Below are positions 42,841-51,693 of a stretch of DNA of 64,000 nucleotides, piece after piece. Below the pieces are notes generated by a model. The model was not told the origin of the DNA, did not search any database, and saw only the letters and a list, made by a program, of their open reading frames with translations. A program made the translations under genes and the position numbers. Every line of letters begins with the position of its first letter. Within the stretch, counting starts at the first letter, position 1. Source of the DNA: JBKBKN01 sp046294625 (GTDB lineage: Bacteria > Bacteroidota > Bacteroidia > M30B66); NCBI GenBank assembly GCA_046294625.1, contig JBKBKN010000016.1, forward strand, positions 1-64,000. Direction: 5' to 3'.

Positions 42841-43959
42841 ATGGAAAGAACACAAACTAATAAACCGGCTTTGCTGGTGCTTGAAGATGGAACGTTCTTC
42901 GAAGGAAAAGCCATCGGTCATGTTGGCACCACCACAGGTGAAATTTGTTTCAATACCGGAATGACCGGTTACCAAGAAATTTTCACTGACCCATCTTACT
43001 TTGGACAGATCGTAGTCACCACTCATGTGCACATTGGCAATTACGGTGTAAAGGAAAGCGAAAATGAATCGGACAATATTAAGATTGCGGGTCTTGTGTG
43101 TAGAAACTTCTCTAGCTATCACTCCAGACCTAAAGCTGATGATAGTTTGGATAACTTCTTCAAACAGAATAAACTTGTAGCTATTGCCGGTGTGGATACA
43201 CGTGCCTTGGTAAGATATATTCGAAATAAGGGCGCTATGAATGCGATTATCTCTTCAGAGATTTTAAATATTGAAGCTTTACGTGATATGTTTAAGTCTA
43301 TCCCTTCAATGCAAGGCTTGGAATTAAGCACTAAAGTATCTCGACCGAATGTGAAATTATATGCCAACGAAAACCCGAACTTTAAAGTAGCACTTTTGGA
43401 TTTAGGTGTGAAAGAGAATATTGTTCGATGCCTGTTGGAAAGAAATTGCGAGGTGAAAGTATTTCCTGCCATGAGCACTTTTGAAGAGATGATGACCTAT
43501 CAACCGGATGGTTTTATGATTTCAAACGGCCCCGGCGATCCGGAAACGACTACATACGCAGTAGACACAGTAAAGAAAATTCTGGATAAAGAAATTCCTT
43601 TATTTGGTATTTGCCTTGGTCATCAGATTCTATCAACTGCAGCGGGAGCCAAAACATTTAAAATGTTTAATGGGCATCGAGGCATTAACCATCCGATATT
43701 GAATAAGGAAAGTGGTAAAGGTGAAATCACATCTCAAAACCATGGATTTGCGGTGAGCGCAGATAGTTTAAATGATCAAATTGAAGTTACACATGTTCAT
43801 TTGAATGACCATACTATAGCAGGAATTAGAATTAAAAACAAACCAGCTTTCTCAGTGCAATATCATCCTGAGGCTGCACCTGGACCAAACGATGCACGAT
43901 ATCTGTTTGATCAATTTATTGGCATGATGAAATCGGCTAAGAAAGCTGAACTTGTCTAA
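42841..43959 (+). CDS. carA: Carbamoyl-phosphate synthase small subunit
   Basis: The 372-residue glutaminase subunit releases ammonia from Gln for the synthase CarB, for pyrimidine and arginine synthesis. The N-terminal domain shows GEICFNTGMTGYQEIFTDPSY. The class I amidotransferase domain has nucleophile Cys258 in FGICLGHQIL and the His/Glu pair in YHPEAAPGP. carB is not in the window. It begins 17 nt after the rplQ terminator; no clear promoter box was seen. Confidence 0.97.
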   Translation: MERTQTNKPALLVLEDGTFFEGKAIGHVGTTTGEICFNTGMTGYQEIFTDPSYFGQIVVTTHVHIGNYGVKESENESDNIKIAGLVCRNFSSYHSRPKADDSLDNFFKQNKLVAIAGVDTRALVRYIRNKGAMNAIISSEILNIEALRDMFKSIPSMQGLELSTKVSRPNVKLYANENPNFKVALLDLGVKENIVRCLLERNCEVKVFPAMSTFEEMMTYQPDGFMISNGPGDPETTTYAVDTVKKILDKEIPLFGICLGHQILSTAAGAKTFKMFNGHRGINHPILNKESGKGEITSQNHGFAVSADSLNDQIEVTHVHLNDHTIAGIRIKNKPAFSVQYHPEAAPGPNDARYLFDQFIGMMKSAKKAELV

Positions 43960-43996
43960 TTAATAAACCGAATTAAAACAATAAAAACAAAATTAT

Positions 43997-45283
43997 ATGA
44001 GCGCAATTGCACACATACATGGGAGACAGATATTGGACTCCAGAGGAAATCCAACAGTGGAAGTTGAAGTATATACAGAAGGTGGCGGATTTGGCAGGGC
44101 AGCCGTTCCTTCGGGGGCATCCACCGGTATTCATGAAGCAGTGGAGCTTCGCGATGGCGATAAGAAACGTTTTCTCGGAAAAGGCGTGATGAATGCCGTG
44201 AATAACATCAATACCGTTCTGCGTGAAGAACTTGTTGGTTTAGAAGTAACCGATCAAAGAAGCATTGATCTCACCATGATTGGTTTAGATGGCTCACCAA
44301 ACAAATCCAATTTAGGTGCTAATGCCATTTTGGGAATTTCCCTTGCTGTTGCCAGAGCCGCAGCGGCAGAAACCGGTCAACAACTATACCGGTATGTAGG
44401 CGGAGTGAATGCTGCATTGTTGCCCGTACCGATGATGAACATCCTTAATGGCGGCTCGCATGCTGATAACAGTATTGATTTTCAGGAATTCATGATCATG
44501 CCGGTGAAGGCAAACAGTTTTGCAGAAGCCTTGAGAATGGGAACTGAAGTGTTTCATCACTTGAAGGATGTATTGAAGAAAAAAGGTATGTCAACCAATG
44601 TGGGTGATGAAGGCGGGTTTGCTCCTAATCTAGGTTCCAACGAAGATGCTATCAAAACTGTTTTGGAAGCAATCGAGAAAGCCGGTTACCGTCCTGGTGA
44701 AGATATTTATATTGCAATGGATGCAGCTGCATCAGAGTTTTATGATGCGGAATCAGGTTTGTATCATTTCAAAAAATCAAGCGGCGATAAATTAAGTTCC
44801 GAAGATATGGTGAATTACTGGGCCGAATGGACAAAGAAGTATCCTATCCTATCGATTGAAGATGGTCTGGCAGAAGAAGATTGGGATGGCTGGAAAAAAC
44901 TCACCGATAAACTTGGAAACAAGGTGCAGCTTGTAGGCGATGACTTGTTTGTGACCAATGTGGATTTTCTTCAAAAAGGTATTGACCAACAAACGGCAAA
45001 TTCTATCCTGGTGAAGGTAAATCAGATCGGTACACTCACAGAAACTATCAATGCAGTGCAATTAGCCAATAACAATGGATACACCGCCGTGATTAGTCAC
45101 CGCTCGGGCGAAACAGAAGACACCACGATTGCCGACTTGGCAGTTGCCTTGCGAGCAGGCCAAATCAAAACCGGTTCGGCTTCTCGTTCCGACAGGATTG
45201 CAAAATACAACCAATTGCTTCGCATCGAAGAGATGCTGGGTGGTGCAGGTCGCTATCATGGCATAGATGTGTTGAGAAAATAA
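43997..45283 (+). CDS. eno: Enolase (phosphopyruvate hydratase)
   Basis: The 428-residue glycolytic enzyme converts 2-phosphoglycerate to PEP. Magnesium ligands are visible in IAMDAAASEF, LSIEDGLAEEDW and LVGDDLFVTN; the catalytic Lys is in NSILVKVNQIGT, and SHRSGETEDTTIADLAVAL is the signature. It follows carA by 37 nt without a terminator and is closed by a strong hairpin. Confidence 0.98.
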   Translation: MSAIAHIHGRQILDSRGNPTVEVEVYTEGGGFGRAAVPSGASTGIHEAVELRDGDKKRFLGKGVMNAVNNINTVLREELVGLEVTDQRSIDLTMIGLDGSPNKSNLGANAILGISLAVARAAAAETGQQLYRYVGGVNAALLPVPMMNILNGGSHADNSIDFQEFMIMPVKANSFAEALRMGTEVFHHLKDVLKKKGMSTNVGDEGGFAPNLGSNEDAIKTVLEAIEKAGYRPGEDIYIAMDAAASEFYDAESGLYHFKKSSGDKLSSEDMVNYWAEWTKKYPILSIEDGLAEEDWDGWKKLTDKLGNKVQLVGDDLFVTNVDFLQKGIDQQTANSILVKVNQIGTLTETINAVQLANNNGYTAVISHRSGETEDTTIADLAVALRAGQIKTGSASRSDRIAKYNQLLRIEEMLGGAGRYHGIDVLRK

Positions 45284-45302
45284 TCTGTTAGCAATACTAA
45301 TT

Positions 45303-45339
45303 CCACCGCTTTCTTAAATTCTAATAAAGAAAGCGGTGG
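45303..45339. terminator. Hairpin terminator between eno and the convergent gene
   Basis: Perfect 13-bp arms (CCACCGCTTTCTT at 45303-45315, AAGAAAGCGGTGG at 45327-45339) enclose an 11-nt loop. The T run after it is poor, but the stem is strong and lies between convergent genes. Confidence 0.75.
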
Positions 45340-45387
45340 TCTTATTTAAAGGCTACATGATTAGTTAGTTTTGAAAAGTTTCACCTT

Positions 45388-46278
45388 CTACGGCTTAAAA
45401 AACTCCTTCCTTTGTGGTTTCTTGGTTTTATTGCCTTCATTCAGCCCTTCATTGCGGGCATCTACAGCTGCTTGAAATACCCATTTTCCCTTCACCCACT
45501 CGTAAGCATCGTAAGAAAAATCGGGTCCATAAAATTCATAAATTCCTTCTAAAGATGGTTTTTGTGGGACCAGATGATCAAATACAATTCTGTTTTGTTT
45601 TTTCTCAAAACGCAAAGACATAGACACATCCTTGGCATAATGAAAGAGTACTCTGTGTTGAACCTTCTTTTCACCTGCGAAAATAGGAGCTCCAAAAGCG
45701 ATTTCATTATTTTTATCCACGGTCATATAATCAATTACCTTACGTTGCACTGAAGGTGAATTGGCATCGTAGCCTAGCAAGGTGTAATGAACATCCTTCT
45801 TATGTCTGGAGGTGATGATAGCGTAATAGATCGCTCCATACCAATTGTCTTTTTTAAGCGACTTACTTAAAGGTTTGGCTATTTCTTCTGAAGCGTCTGT
45901 GAGTATATGTAATTGATACGGTGCCGATTTTTGTTTTCTCACCTGCACAAATCCAAAGTATTTATAAAATCCATCATCCAAAGGGAGCATCCAGGTGATG
46001 GTGCGCACACGCTTATCTTCACTTTGCTGAAATGATACATTGCTGATTTTTCCAAAAGGATAATCCATGCTTTGTTCCTGTGTGAGCAGTTCAGTTAGTA
46101 TATTTAATAAAGCCTGATTGTAATGCAGACGCGTTTCAAATTCTTCTGATTCTAGTACCAAACGACCAATTCCCGCCAAGGTGTCTTCTGCCATCGCAAA
46201 ATACCCATCATTAACACTCTTCTGCCCATAGCTAAGAAGTGAAAATAGCAGACCACAGCTTAATAAAATGGTTTTCAT
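45388..46278 (-). CDS. Secreted protein of unknown function
   Basis: The protein has 296 residues from the ATG of a clear signal peptide (MKTILLSCGLLFSLLSYGQ); a longer frame from 46314 would put charged residues before the signal and is rejected. The mature protein mixes helix at the N-terminus (FAMAEDTLAGIGRLVLESEEFETR) with strands later (RVRTITWMLPLDDGFYKYFGF, YGAIYYAIITS). I do not recognise a family. It ends about 50 nt from the eno hairpin and stands alone on the minus strand. Confidence 0.72.
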   Translation of the reverse strand: MKTILLSCGLLFSLLSYGQKSVNDGYFAMAEDTLAGIGRLVLESEEFETRLHYNQALLNILTELLTQEQSMDYPFGKISNVSFQQSEDKRVRTITWMLPLDDGFYKYFGFVQVRKQKSAPYQLHILTDASEEIAKPLSKSLKKDNWYGAIYYAIITSRHKKDVHYTLLGYDANSPSVQRKVIDYMTVDKNNEIAFGAPIFAGEKKVQHRVLFHYAKDVSMSLRFEKKQNRIVFDHLVPQKPSLEGIYEFYGPDFSYDAYEWVKGKWVFQAAVDARNEGLNEGNKTKKPQRKEFFKP

Positions 46279-46352
46279 GATGAGCAACATGTTTATAAAC
46301 GTAGGTAAGGTCATTATATTACTGCTGATGCGAAGATGGAATTTTTAAGATA

Positions 46353-46389
46353 CAAAAAAAAACTGCATGAAAGCAAATTCATGCAGTTT
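46353..46389 (-). terminator. Rho-independent terminator of the ferredoxin gene
   Basis: AAACTGCATGAA and TTCATGCAGTTT pair over 12 bp with a 6-nt loop. On the minus strand a run of seven T follows. It lies 24 nt beyond the ferredoxin stop codon. Confidence 0.92.
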
Positions 46390-46412
46390 CTAAACTTTCT
46401 CATCACGAGCAG

Positions 46413-46757
46413 TTAATCGTGCATATACTGCTTTTTAGCAAGCAATTGTTCCTGAGTTTCACGGTGATCAGGATCATCCACACAGCAATCTACCGGGCAA
46501 ACTGCAGCACACTGTGGTTCGTCGTGAAAACCAACACATTCTGTGCATTTGTCAGTAACGATGTAATACACATCCATTGCTTTAGGTGGGTTAGGGCTGT
46601 TGGCATCGTAAGTTCCACTAGCAACAGTAACAGAGCCGCTCAACGAGGTGCCGTCAGAGAATCTCCACTCTGTTCCTCCTTCATAAATTGCATTATTCGG
46701 ACATTCCGGTTCACATGCACCACAGTTGATGCATTCATCGGTGATCATTATAGCCAT
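46413..46757 (-). CDS. 4Fe-4S dicluster ferredoxin
   Basis: The 114-residue electron carrier has two cluster motifs: CINCGACEPECP near the N-terminus and CTECVGFHDEPQCAAVCPVDC near residue 75-95. A 30-residue insertion lies between them (GGTEWRFSDGTSLSGSV). This is the Alvin-type bacterial ferredoxin. It faces a LuxC-like acyl-CoA reductase gene across a 52-nt gap, a pairing found in many Bacteroidota, so it may supply electrons there. That link is inferred. Confidence 0.93.
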   Translation of the reverse strand: MAIMITDECINCGACEPECPNNAIYEGGTEWRFSDGTSLSGSVTVASGTYDANSPNPPKAMDVYYIVTDKCTECVGFHDEPQCAAVCPVDCCVDDPDHRETQEQLLAKKQYMHD

Positions 46758-46777
46758 ATCAATTCAATTTTAAGATT

Positions 46778-46785
46778 TACTTTTG
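46778..46785 (+). promoter_or_regulatory. -7 box of the acyl-CoA reductase gene
   Basis: TACTTTTG fits TAnnTTTG 24 nt before the ATG at 46810. No TTG was found at the right -33 distance, which would fall inside the ferredoxin start. Confidence 0.45.
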
Positions 46786-46792
46786 TGCTGCG

Positions 46793-46824
46793 CAAAAATA
46801 ACATAATCAATGCACCTTAAACAA
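46793..46824 (-). promoter_or_regulatory. Promoter of the ferredoxin gene
   Basis: On the minus strand, TTG (46822-46824) is followed after 21 nt by TATTTTTG (46793-46800). The -33 element lies inside the first codons of the reductase gene. It points towards, and overlaps in reach with, the -7 box on the other strand. Confidence 0.6.
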
Positions 46825-47859
46825 CGACTTTTTGCATTTGTTGAACTTGGTCAATTTTTATCCGACCACTTAAATAATCGTGGTTTTGAATCCAAGCATG
46901 CTTCGTTGCATCAGGAGTTTGATGCCTTAATTCAGCAGATTCCATATCGTAATCCATGGTTTACATCGGAAAACCTGCTTAAATCTATTGCCGGAATTAC
47001 TGCAATGTTGCAAGAACAAACCCTGGAAGAATGGATAAAGCAATACAACATTCCAGAAGTAATTAAAGAGCCACTTCAAATAGGCGTGGTGATGGCTGGT
47101 AATATTCCAATGGTAGGATTCCATGATTTGTTGTGTGTGCTTCTCTCCGGTCATCATTTGAGAGCCAAACTCTCCACGGATGACAACTTACTTTTACCTT
47201 TTATTGCAAAAGCATTAGATCGGTTTATGCCCGGATTTATGGAGCGTGTTACCTTTGAGTCCAATACAATCAAAGGGGCTTATGCTTACATCGCGACTGG
47301 AAGCGATAATTCATCGCGATATTTTGAGCATTATTTTGGAGCTTATCCAAACATCATTAGACGAAACAGAACATCGATTGCTGTGATGGATGGCCATGAA
47401 ACCGTTGACGAGTTGGATGGACTTGCTGATGATGTATTCAGCTATTTTGGCATGGGATGTCGCAATGTAACACAGATAGCTATTCCTAAGGATTATCCTG
47501 TAAGCAGACTATTCGATGCATTTGCCAAATACAAATATCTGGCAGATCATCATAAGTACATAAACAACTATGATTATCGAAAGTCGGTTGCCTTGCTGAA
47601 CAAAACTGCCCATTATGATAATGGCTTCCTGTTAATGTTTGAGAATGACGCCTTGTTTTCTCCTATTGCAGCAATCAACTATGTTTATTATGAAAATGCC
47701 GGTCATATAAAGGCCTTGATTGAATCAAAGTTGGATAAGATTCAATGCATTATTGGACATGGTTATATCCCGTTTGGTAAGGCGCAGTTGCCTGGTGCTG
47801 CAGACTATGCTGATGGTATTGATACCATGCAGTTCTTATTATCACTCAATCGAGGTTAA
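46810..47859 (+). CDS. LuxC-like acyl-CoA reductase
   Basis: The 349-residue protein belongs to the LuxC/acyl-CoA reductase family (aldehyde dehydrogenase fold), which reduces an acyl-thioester to an aldehyde. IGVVMAGNIPMVGFHDLLCV is the nucleotide-binding region. Cys217 in SYFGMGCRNVTQI is in the acyl-enzyme position. It is shorter than luminous-bacterium LuxC (about 480), as usual for Bacteroidota members. No luxD, luxE or luciferase gene is nearby, so it is not a bioluminescence gene. The natural substrate is unknown. dtd follows after 3 nt. Confidence 0.85.
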   Translation: MHLKQRLFAFVELGQFLSDHLNNRGFESKHASLHQEFDALIQQIPYRNPWFTSENLLKSIAGITAMLQEQTLEEWIKQYNIPEVIKEPLQIGVVMAGNIPMVGFHDLLCVLLSGHHLRAKLSTDDNLLLPFIAKALDRFMPGFMERVTFESNTIKGAYAYIATGSDNSSRYFEHYFGAYPNIIRRNRTSIAVMDGHETVDELDGLADDVFSYFGMGCRNVTQIAIPKDYPVSRLFDAFAKYKYLADHHKYINNYDYRKSVALLNKTAHYDNGFLLMFENDALFSPIAAINYVYYENAGHIKALIESKLDKIQCIIGHGYIPFGKAQLPGAADYADGIDTMQFLLSLNRG

Positions 47860-47862
47860 GCT

Positions 47863-48315
47863 ATGAAAGCAGTGATTCAGCGTGTGAGTGATGCTTCGGT
47901 AAGTATTGATGGTAAAGTTCATGCAAAAATAAGTAAGGGTTTACTCGTCTTGCTCGGCGTAGAACCCGAAGACACACTCGATGATATTCAGTGGTTGTCG
48001 GCCAAAATCGTGAATATGCGGATTTTCAGCGACAAGGATGGATTAATGAATTTGTCACTAAGCGATGTGATGGGCGAAATGCTCATTATTAGTCAGTTCA
48101 CCTTATTCGCATCTACTAAAAAGGGAAACAGACCGTCATTTATTGGAGCTGCGAAGCCTGAATTTGCATCCAAGATGTATGAGATATTTTGCCGACAGAC
48201 TTCTCAGGAGCTAAGCAGACAAGTAAAAACAGGAGTTTTTGGAGCCAATATGCAAGTGAGTCTTACTAATGATGGGCCGGTGACCATTATAATTGATTCT
48301 AAAAACAAGCAATAA
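47863..48315 (+). CDS. dtd: D-aminoacyl-tRNA deacylase
   Basis: The 150-residue enzyme hydrolyses D-amino acids (and Gly from mischarged tRNA-Ala) off tRNA. The DTD signatures are intact: ISQFTLFASTKKGNRPSF (SQFTL motif) and VSLTNDGPVTIIID (the GPV cross-subunit motif NxGPxT type). It opens MKAVIQRVSDASVSIDGK. It is cotranscribed with the acyl-CoA reductase. Confidence 0.97.
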   Translation: MKAVIQRVSDASVSIDGKVHAKISKGLLVLLGVEPEDTLDDIQWLSAKIVNMRIFSDKDGLMNLSLSDVMGEMLIISQFTLFASTKKGNRPSFIGAAKPEFASKMYEIFCRQTSQELSRQVKTGVFGANMQVSLTNDGPVTIIIDSKNKQ

Positions 48316-48319
48316 TTAT

Positions 48320-48344
48320 AAGCAAACACAATTCGCAGTTGCTT
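48320..48344. terminator. Weak hairpin between convergent dtd and TPR genes
   Basis: AAGCAA and TTGCTT give only a 6-bp stem with a long loop. It is the only candidate terminator in the 30-nt gap. Confidence 0.3.
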
Positions 48345-48345
48345 T

Positions 48346-49272
48346 CTACTTTTTCAATTTCCTGATATTTTGGAGCTTCAGCCTATCAGCTTCCGCGGCT
48401 CGTGGATTTTGCAGGCAGGTATCATAGAGTTGTGCCCGTTCTTCTAATGCCAATTCGTAGCGTGGATGAATGTCCAGTATGGTTTGATAGATGGCTAAAG
48501 CCTCATTACATCTTTTCAAACTTTTATAAACGTTGCCCTTCATCAAAAGGTAGTACAGGTTATTCTGGTCGAAGATAAGTGCTTTATCTAAAGCAGATAA
48601 ACATGCATCTGCATTTTTGTGCCATGCTTCAATCATGGCAAGTTGAAACCAATTGTCAGCAAAAGTACTGTCAATGTCAATCGATTGAAGCAGTATGTTT
48701 TTGGCCAATTGCAAGGTGGTTTCCTGTTCTTTTTGAGGTAATTCATCAGCCAGATAGCGCAATGCTACACCACGATAATAAAGCGACAACCCGGAAAAAG
48801 CAGGGTGATGAATGCCGTTGAGTAAAGAGTCGACTTTTGCAAAGTTTTTTGTGTAGAGGTTCAATTCCGCAGCTTGGATCGCATAGGCCGACCTTATAGA
48901 GTCATTATCAGCAATGCGCATGGCTTGAAAATACTTTTCGTTGGCCATTGATGTGTCGCCTTGCACAGCAAGCAGACGTGCATGTAATTGATAAACTTCG
49001 GCGTTGATCGCTTGCCGCTGATAAAGCTGAGCAATTGCTCGATCTGCTTGCTCAAATTTTTTTAGCATAATCAAACAATTAATTCTGCGGGTTTGATAAA
49101 TTAAATCAGGCTTGGTTTTCGACAAATAATTGTAATAAATCAATGCGCCAAGGTAGTCTTTATTTTGCATCAACTCAGTAGCTTTTTCAGAGAGATTACT
49201 TTGGAATTTATCCTGCAAAAAAGCGATAGCTACCCACACAATGAGCAGCGAGATGAAGAAACGCACATGCAT
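48346..49272 (-). CDS. Membrane-anchored tetratricopeptide repeat protein
   Basis: The 308-residue protein has one N-terminal membrane segment (residues 4-20) and then tetratricopeptide-type helix pairs to about residue 295. Several units show the A/G-Y-A patterns (KATELMQNKDYLGALIYYNYL, NIYKSL-like KGNVYKSLKRCNEALAIYQT). Such proteins scaffold complexes. Its ATG shares a base with the stop of the HTTM gene (TAATG), so translation is probably coupled and the two products likely work together at the membrane. Confidence 0.82.
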   Translation of the reverse strand: MHVRFFISLLIVWVAIAFLQDKFQSNLSEKATELMQNKDYLGALIYYNYLSKTKPDLIYQTRRINCLIMLKKFEQADRAIAQLYQRQAINAEVYQLHARLLAVQGDTSMANEKYFQAMRIADNDSIRSAYAIQAAELNLYTKNFAKVDSLLNGIHHPAFSGLSLYYRGVALRYLADELPQKEQETTLQLAKNILLQSIDIDSTFADNWFQLAMIEAWHKNADACLSALDKALIFDQNNLYYLLMKGNVYKSLKRCNEALAIYQTILDIHPRYELALEERAQLYDTCLQNPRAAEADRLKLQNIRKLKK

Positions 49273-50645
49273 TATTTGGGTGGGTAATTTTTTTGCACCT
49301 GATCCATGCTTAAGAGTAGATCCTTGGTGGAACCTTTATAGGTAGCCAGATTAATCTCCGGGTTAATAAAAGGCTGAAAATCTTTGCCATTTCTTGATAT
49401 TTCCGCTTCAGCATAAATGCTGACTTCATCTAACACCATTTTATTTTCCTTCTTTAAGTATCGTACATACTGCATAAGCAAATCAGGATTTACAGACACT
49501 GCTTGAATTTGATTTTCAGTGAGATATTCTTTTAAGTTGATTTCTTGCTGATTGGAACCTGAAGCACCATGAACATAGAGTCTAAGCGAACCTTGAAGAT
49601 TGTTAATGATGAGCTTATCAGAAATTTTCAAAGGCTTGCGGTCAAAACCGACTTCTAAATCTTGAACAAACAGGGAAATGTTTGAAATAATCAATAATCC
49701 AAATATCCAACTGAAAAACAGTGGAATAATTAACTTATTTTTATAAGCCAACATAAGATTACGACCACTACGAAAAACTTTTGGGTTAAATTGCAAGAAG
49801 TCGTTCAGGAAATATGCAATTCTTGAAGTGATGTTGTGATGCCTATTTTCGTTTAAAAATACAGTGCTCAGCAAGATAATCTGAAAAGGCATAAATCCGG
49901 TTGGGAGAAGCATAAAACTACCCAACAAATAGACAGACAGAAACACATAAACCTTGGTTTTGGTGATGCTAAAAAACATAGCCACAGGTCCCAAAAATTC
50001 AATGATTACGATTCCCCAACAACTCATCATGGCAATGGCATCATTGGTGAAAAATCGACCAATTACGCTATCTCCCCAATAGGTACGTATCCATGTAGTG
50101 AAGGGTTCTGATAGAAATAGCCAGTCATGATTCAACTTAGCTAAGCCGGCATTGAAAAATAAAAATGCCACCTGCAATTTAATCACCCAAATGCACCACC
50201 GAGGAATGTAATCAACCCTGAGCGATGGATTTCGAAGTAAATCCAAGGAAAAATAACGGTGCGAAGGAAGGAGCGCTAGAAAAAAAGTGGTGAGCAGATA
50301 GAAGTTAGAGAATTGTGATGCTTGCGAACGATCGATGGATGAAACATAAGCGTATAAGCCCACAAAAAGAATGCTTGAAATCCGGAAATAATAGCCGGCA
50401 CTAATCATTAAGCCCAGCAGTGCCAGTGCCCCAAATACGATATACATGCCGGGATAGGCTAGGGGACTTACCCAGTCAAGCCCATATGCACTGAAGAAAA
50501 ACTCAGGCGCATAAAATATTTGATGAATCGAGCCATCAAAGAAAAAACTAAGCGAATGAAAAAAAAGAAGTATTCCGAATAAGACCCTGAATGTGCTTAA
50601 AGGCGCTATGTGCCCCGGCTTATATATCTGTTCTAAGGTGTTCAT
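49272..50645 (-). CDS. HTTM domain membrane protein
   Basis: The 457-residue protein has an N-terminal block of 8 or so membrane segments, residues 15-320, of the HTTM family (FRVLFGILLFFHSLSFFFDG, APEFFFSAYGLDW, FFNAGLAKLNHDWLF). This family is related to the membrane part of vitamin K-dependent gamma-glutamyl carboxylase, and bacterial members are mostly uncharacterised. A C-terminal soluble region of about 130 residues follows (residues 325-457). The FFNAGLAKLNHDWLFL stretch with its Lys and His is the most family-like part. No carboxylase substrate is evident. Confidence 0.83.
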   Translation of the reverse strand: MNTLEQIYKPGHIAPLSTFRVLFGILLFFHSLSFFFDGSIHQIFYAPEFFFSAYGLDWVSPLAYPGMYIVFGALALLGLMISAGYYFRISSILFVGLYAYVSSIDRSQASQFSNFYLLTTFFLALLPSHRYFSLDLLRNPSLRVDYIPRWCIWVIKLQVAFLFFNAGLAKLNHDWLFLSEPFTTWIRTYWGDSVIGRFFTNDAIAMMSCWGIVIIEFLGPVAMFFSITKTKVYVFLSVYLLGSFMLLPTGFMPFQIILLSTVFLNENRHHNITSRIAYFLNDFLQFNPKVFRSGRNLMLAYKNKLIIPLFFSWIFGLLIISNISLFVQDLEVGFDRKPLKISDKLIINNLQGSLRLYVHGASGSNQQEINLKEYLTENQIQAVSVNPDLLMQYVRYLKKENKMVLDEVSIYAEAEISRNGKDFQPFINPEINLATYKGSTKDLLLSMDQVQKNYPPK

Positions 50646-50866
50646 TTCGTACTAATTACCTTTCCCTAATTAGATTTGCTCGTTGTTTCGGATGGAGATA
50701 ACCACATCAAATCTGTTAACAAAATTAAAAAAATATTATGAACTAACCAGTCGTTTGATTTAAATACGAGTGATTTGCCCAATGCATCAGATCGAAAAAT
50801 TATAAACGTAGTCAAACATAGAAAAACCACAAGGTTTTATTTATTTGCATATCAATTTTAAAATCA

Positions 50867-51622
50867 ATGAAAGCGGAACATACAGCAATTCACTATGCAA
50901 GCTCCGGACTATCGATCCTACTGGCTATTGGTATTTCATTTTTTTTGTCCGGGCAGATCTTTGGTCAAAACTCTTTTCGCCCAGGATTAATCGCCGGAAC
51001 CAACTTCTCTTATCCTGATCGAGACACTGAACTCAGTGAAGGCTTTTTTACTATTTATCGTTCCGGACTCCAGGGAGGCGTGAAAGGTTTATTTACCTTT
51101 AATAATCATTTTGTAATTAAAACCGGTCTAATGTATGTGACGCAAAGCGTTGGTCTGCGCGGTGAAGATCAGGATTTCAAAACCGATGTGCGGGTCAATC
51201 ATGACAATCTGCTGATGCCGGTGCAATTAGGTTATCAAAATAAACTTGGCACCCTTATTCTAAGAGAATTGCTCGGAATAAGCTTAGCACAAAACCTGTC
51301 GCGAAACAATAATGTAAGCATCGAAAATCTGGGAAGTGCCACCATGCAACCCCAGCATACTATCGATGAAGTACTGAACCGATCATTACTACCTATGATT
51401 AATGTGGGGATTGAGATTGGAAGTATTTTTAAAAACGATGCTGGGTTTTTTATTGGCGTGCATTATAGACAAGGATTAGGTAAGTTTTATCAATTCAATT
51501 ATCGGGGCAACTACTTCAACAACAATCAATTCTTCAGCACCAAATCAAATTTTCTTTCTATAGAACTCACCTACTATTTCAGTCGACCATCTTATTGGTT
51601 TAAAAAGGAGTTTGAGTTTTAA
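50867..51622 (+). CDS. Outer-membrane beta-barrel protein (PorT-like family)
   Basis: The 251-residue protein has a long signal peptide (cleaved after about IFGQ, residue 34). The mature part opens SFRPGLIAGTNFSYPD and has alternating strand patterns (GVKGLFTFNNHFVIKTGLMYV, PVQLGYQNKLGTLIL, FFIGVHYRQGLGKF). It ends near FLSIELTYYFSRP, followed by a short polar tail and Phe. This fits the outer-membrane beta-barrel proteins common in Bacteroidota. A specific porin or transport role cannot be assigned. It stands alone upstream of mutL. Confidence 0.75.
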   Translation: MKAEHTAIHYASSGLSILLAIGISFFLSGQIFGQNSFRPGLIAGTNFSYPDRDTELSEGFFTIYRSGLQGGVKGLFTFNNHFVIKTGLMYVTQSVGLRGEDQDFKTDVRVNHDNLLMPVQLGYQNKLGTLILRELLGISLAQNLSRNNNVSIENLGSATMQPQHTIDEVLNRSLLPMINVGIEIGSIFKNDAGFFIGVHYRQGLGKFYQFNYRGNYFNNNQFFSTKSNFLSIELTYYFSRPSYWFKKEFEF

Positions 51623-51693
51623 TTCCCGTATTTCTAATCTTCCATCATTATTGCGCATTCACTCCGCGCAATTGATTAATTTTGCGCCATTCC

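Noticed and set aside
46810..47859. A bioluminescence (lux) operon
   Set aside because: Only a LuxC-family reductase is present. luxA, luxB, luxD and luxE are absent and dtd follows.
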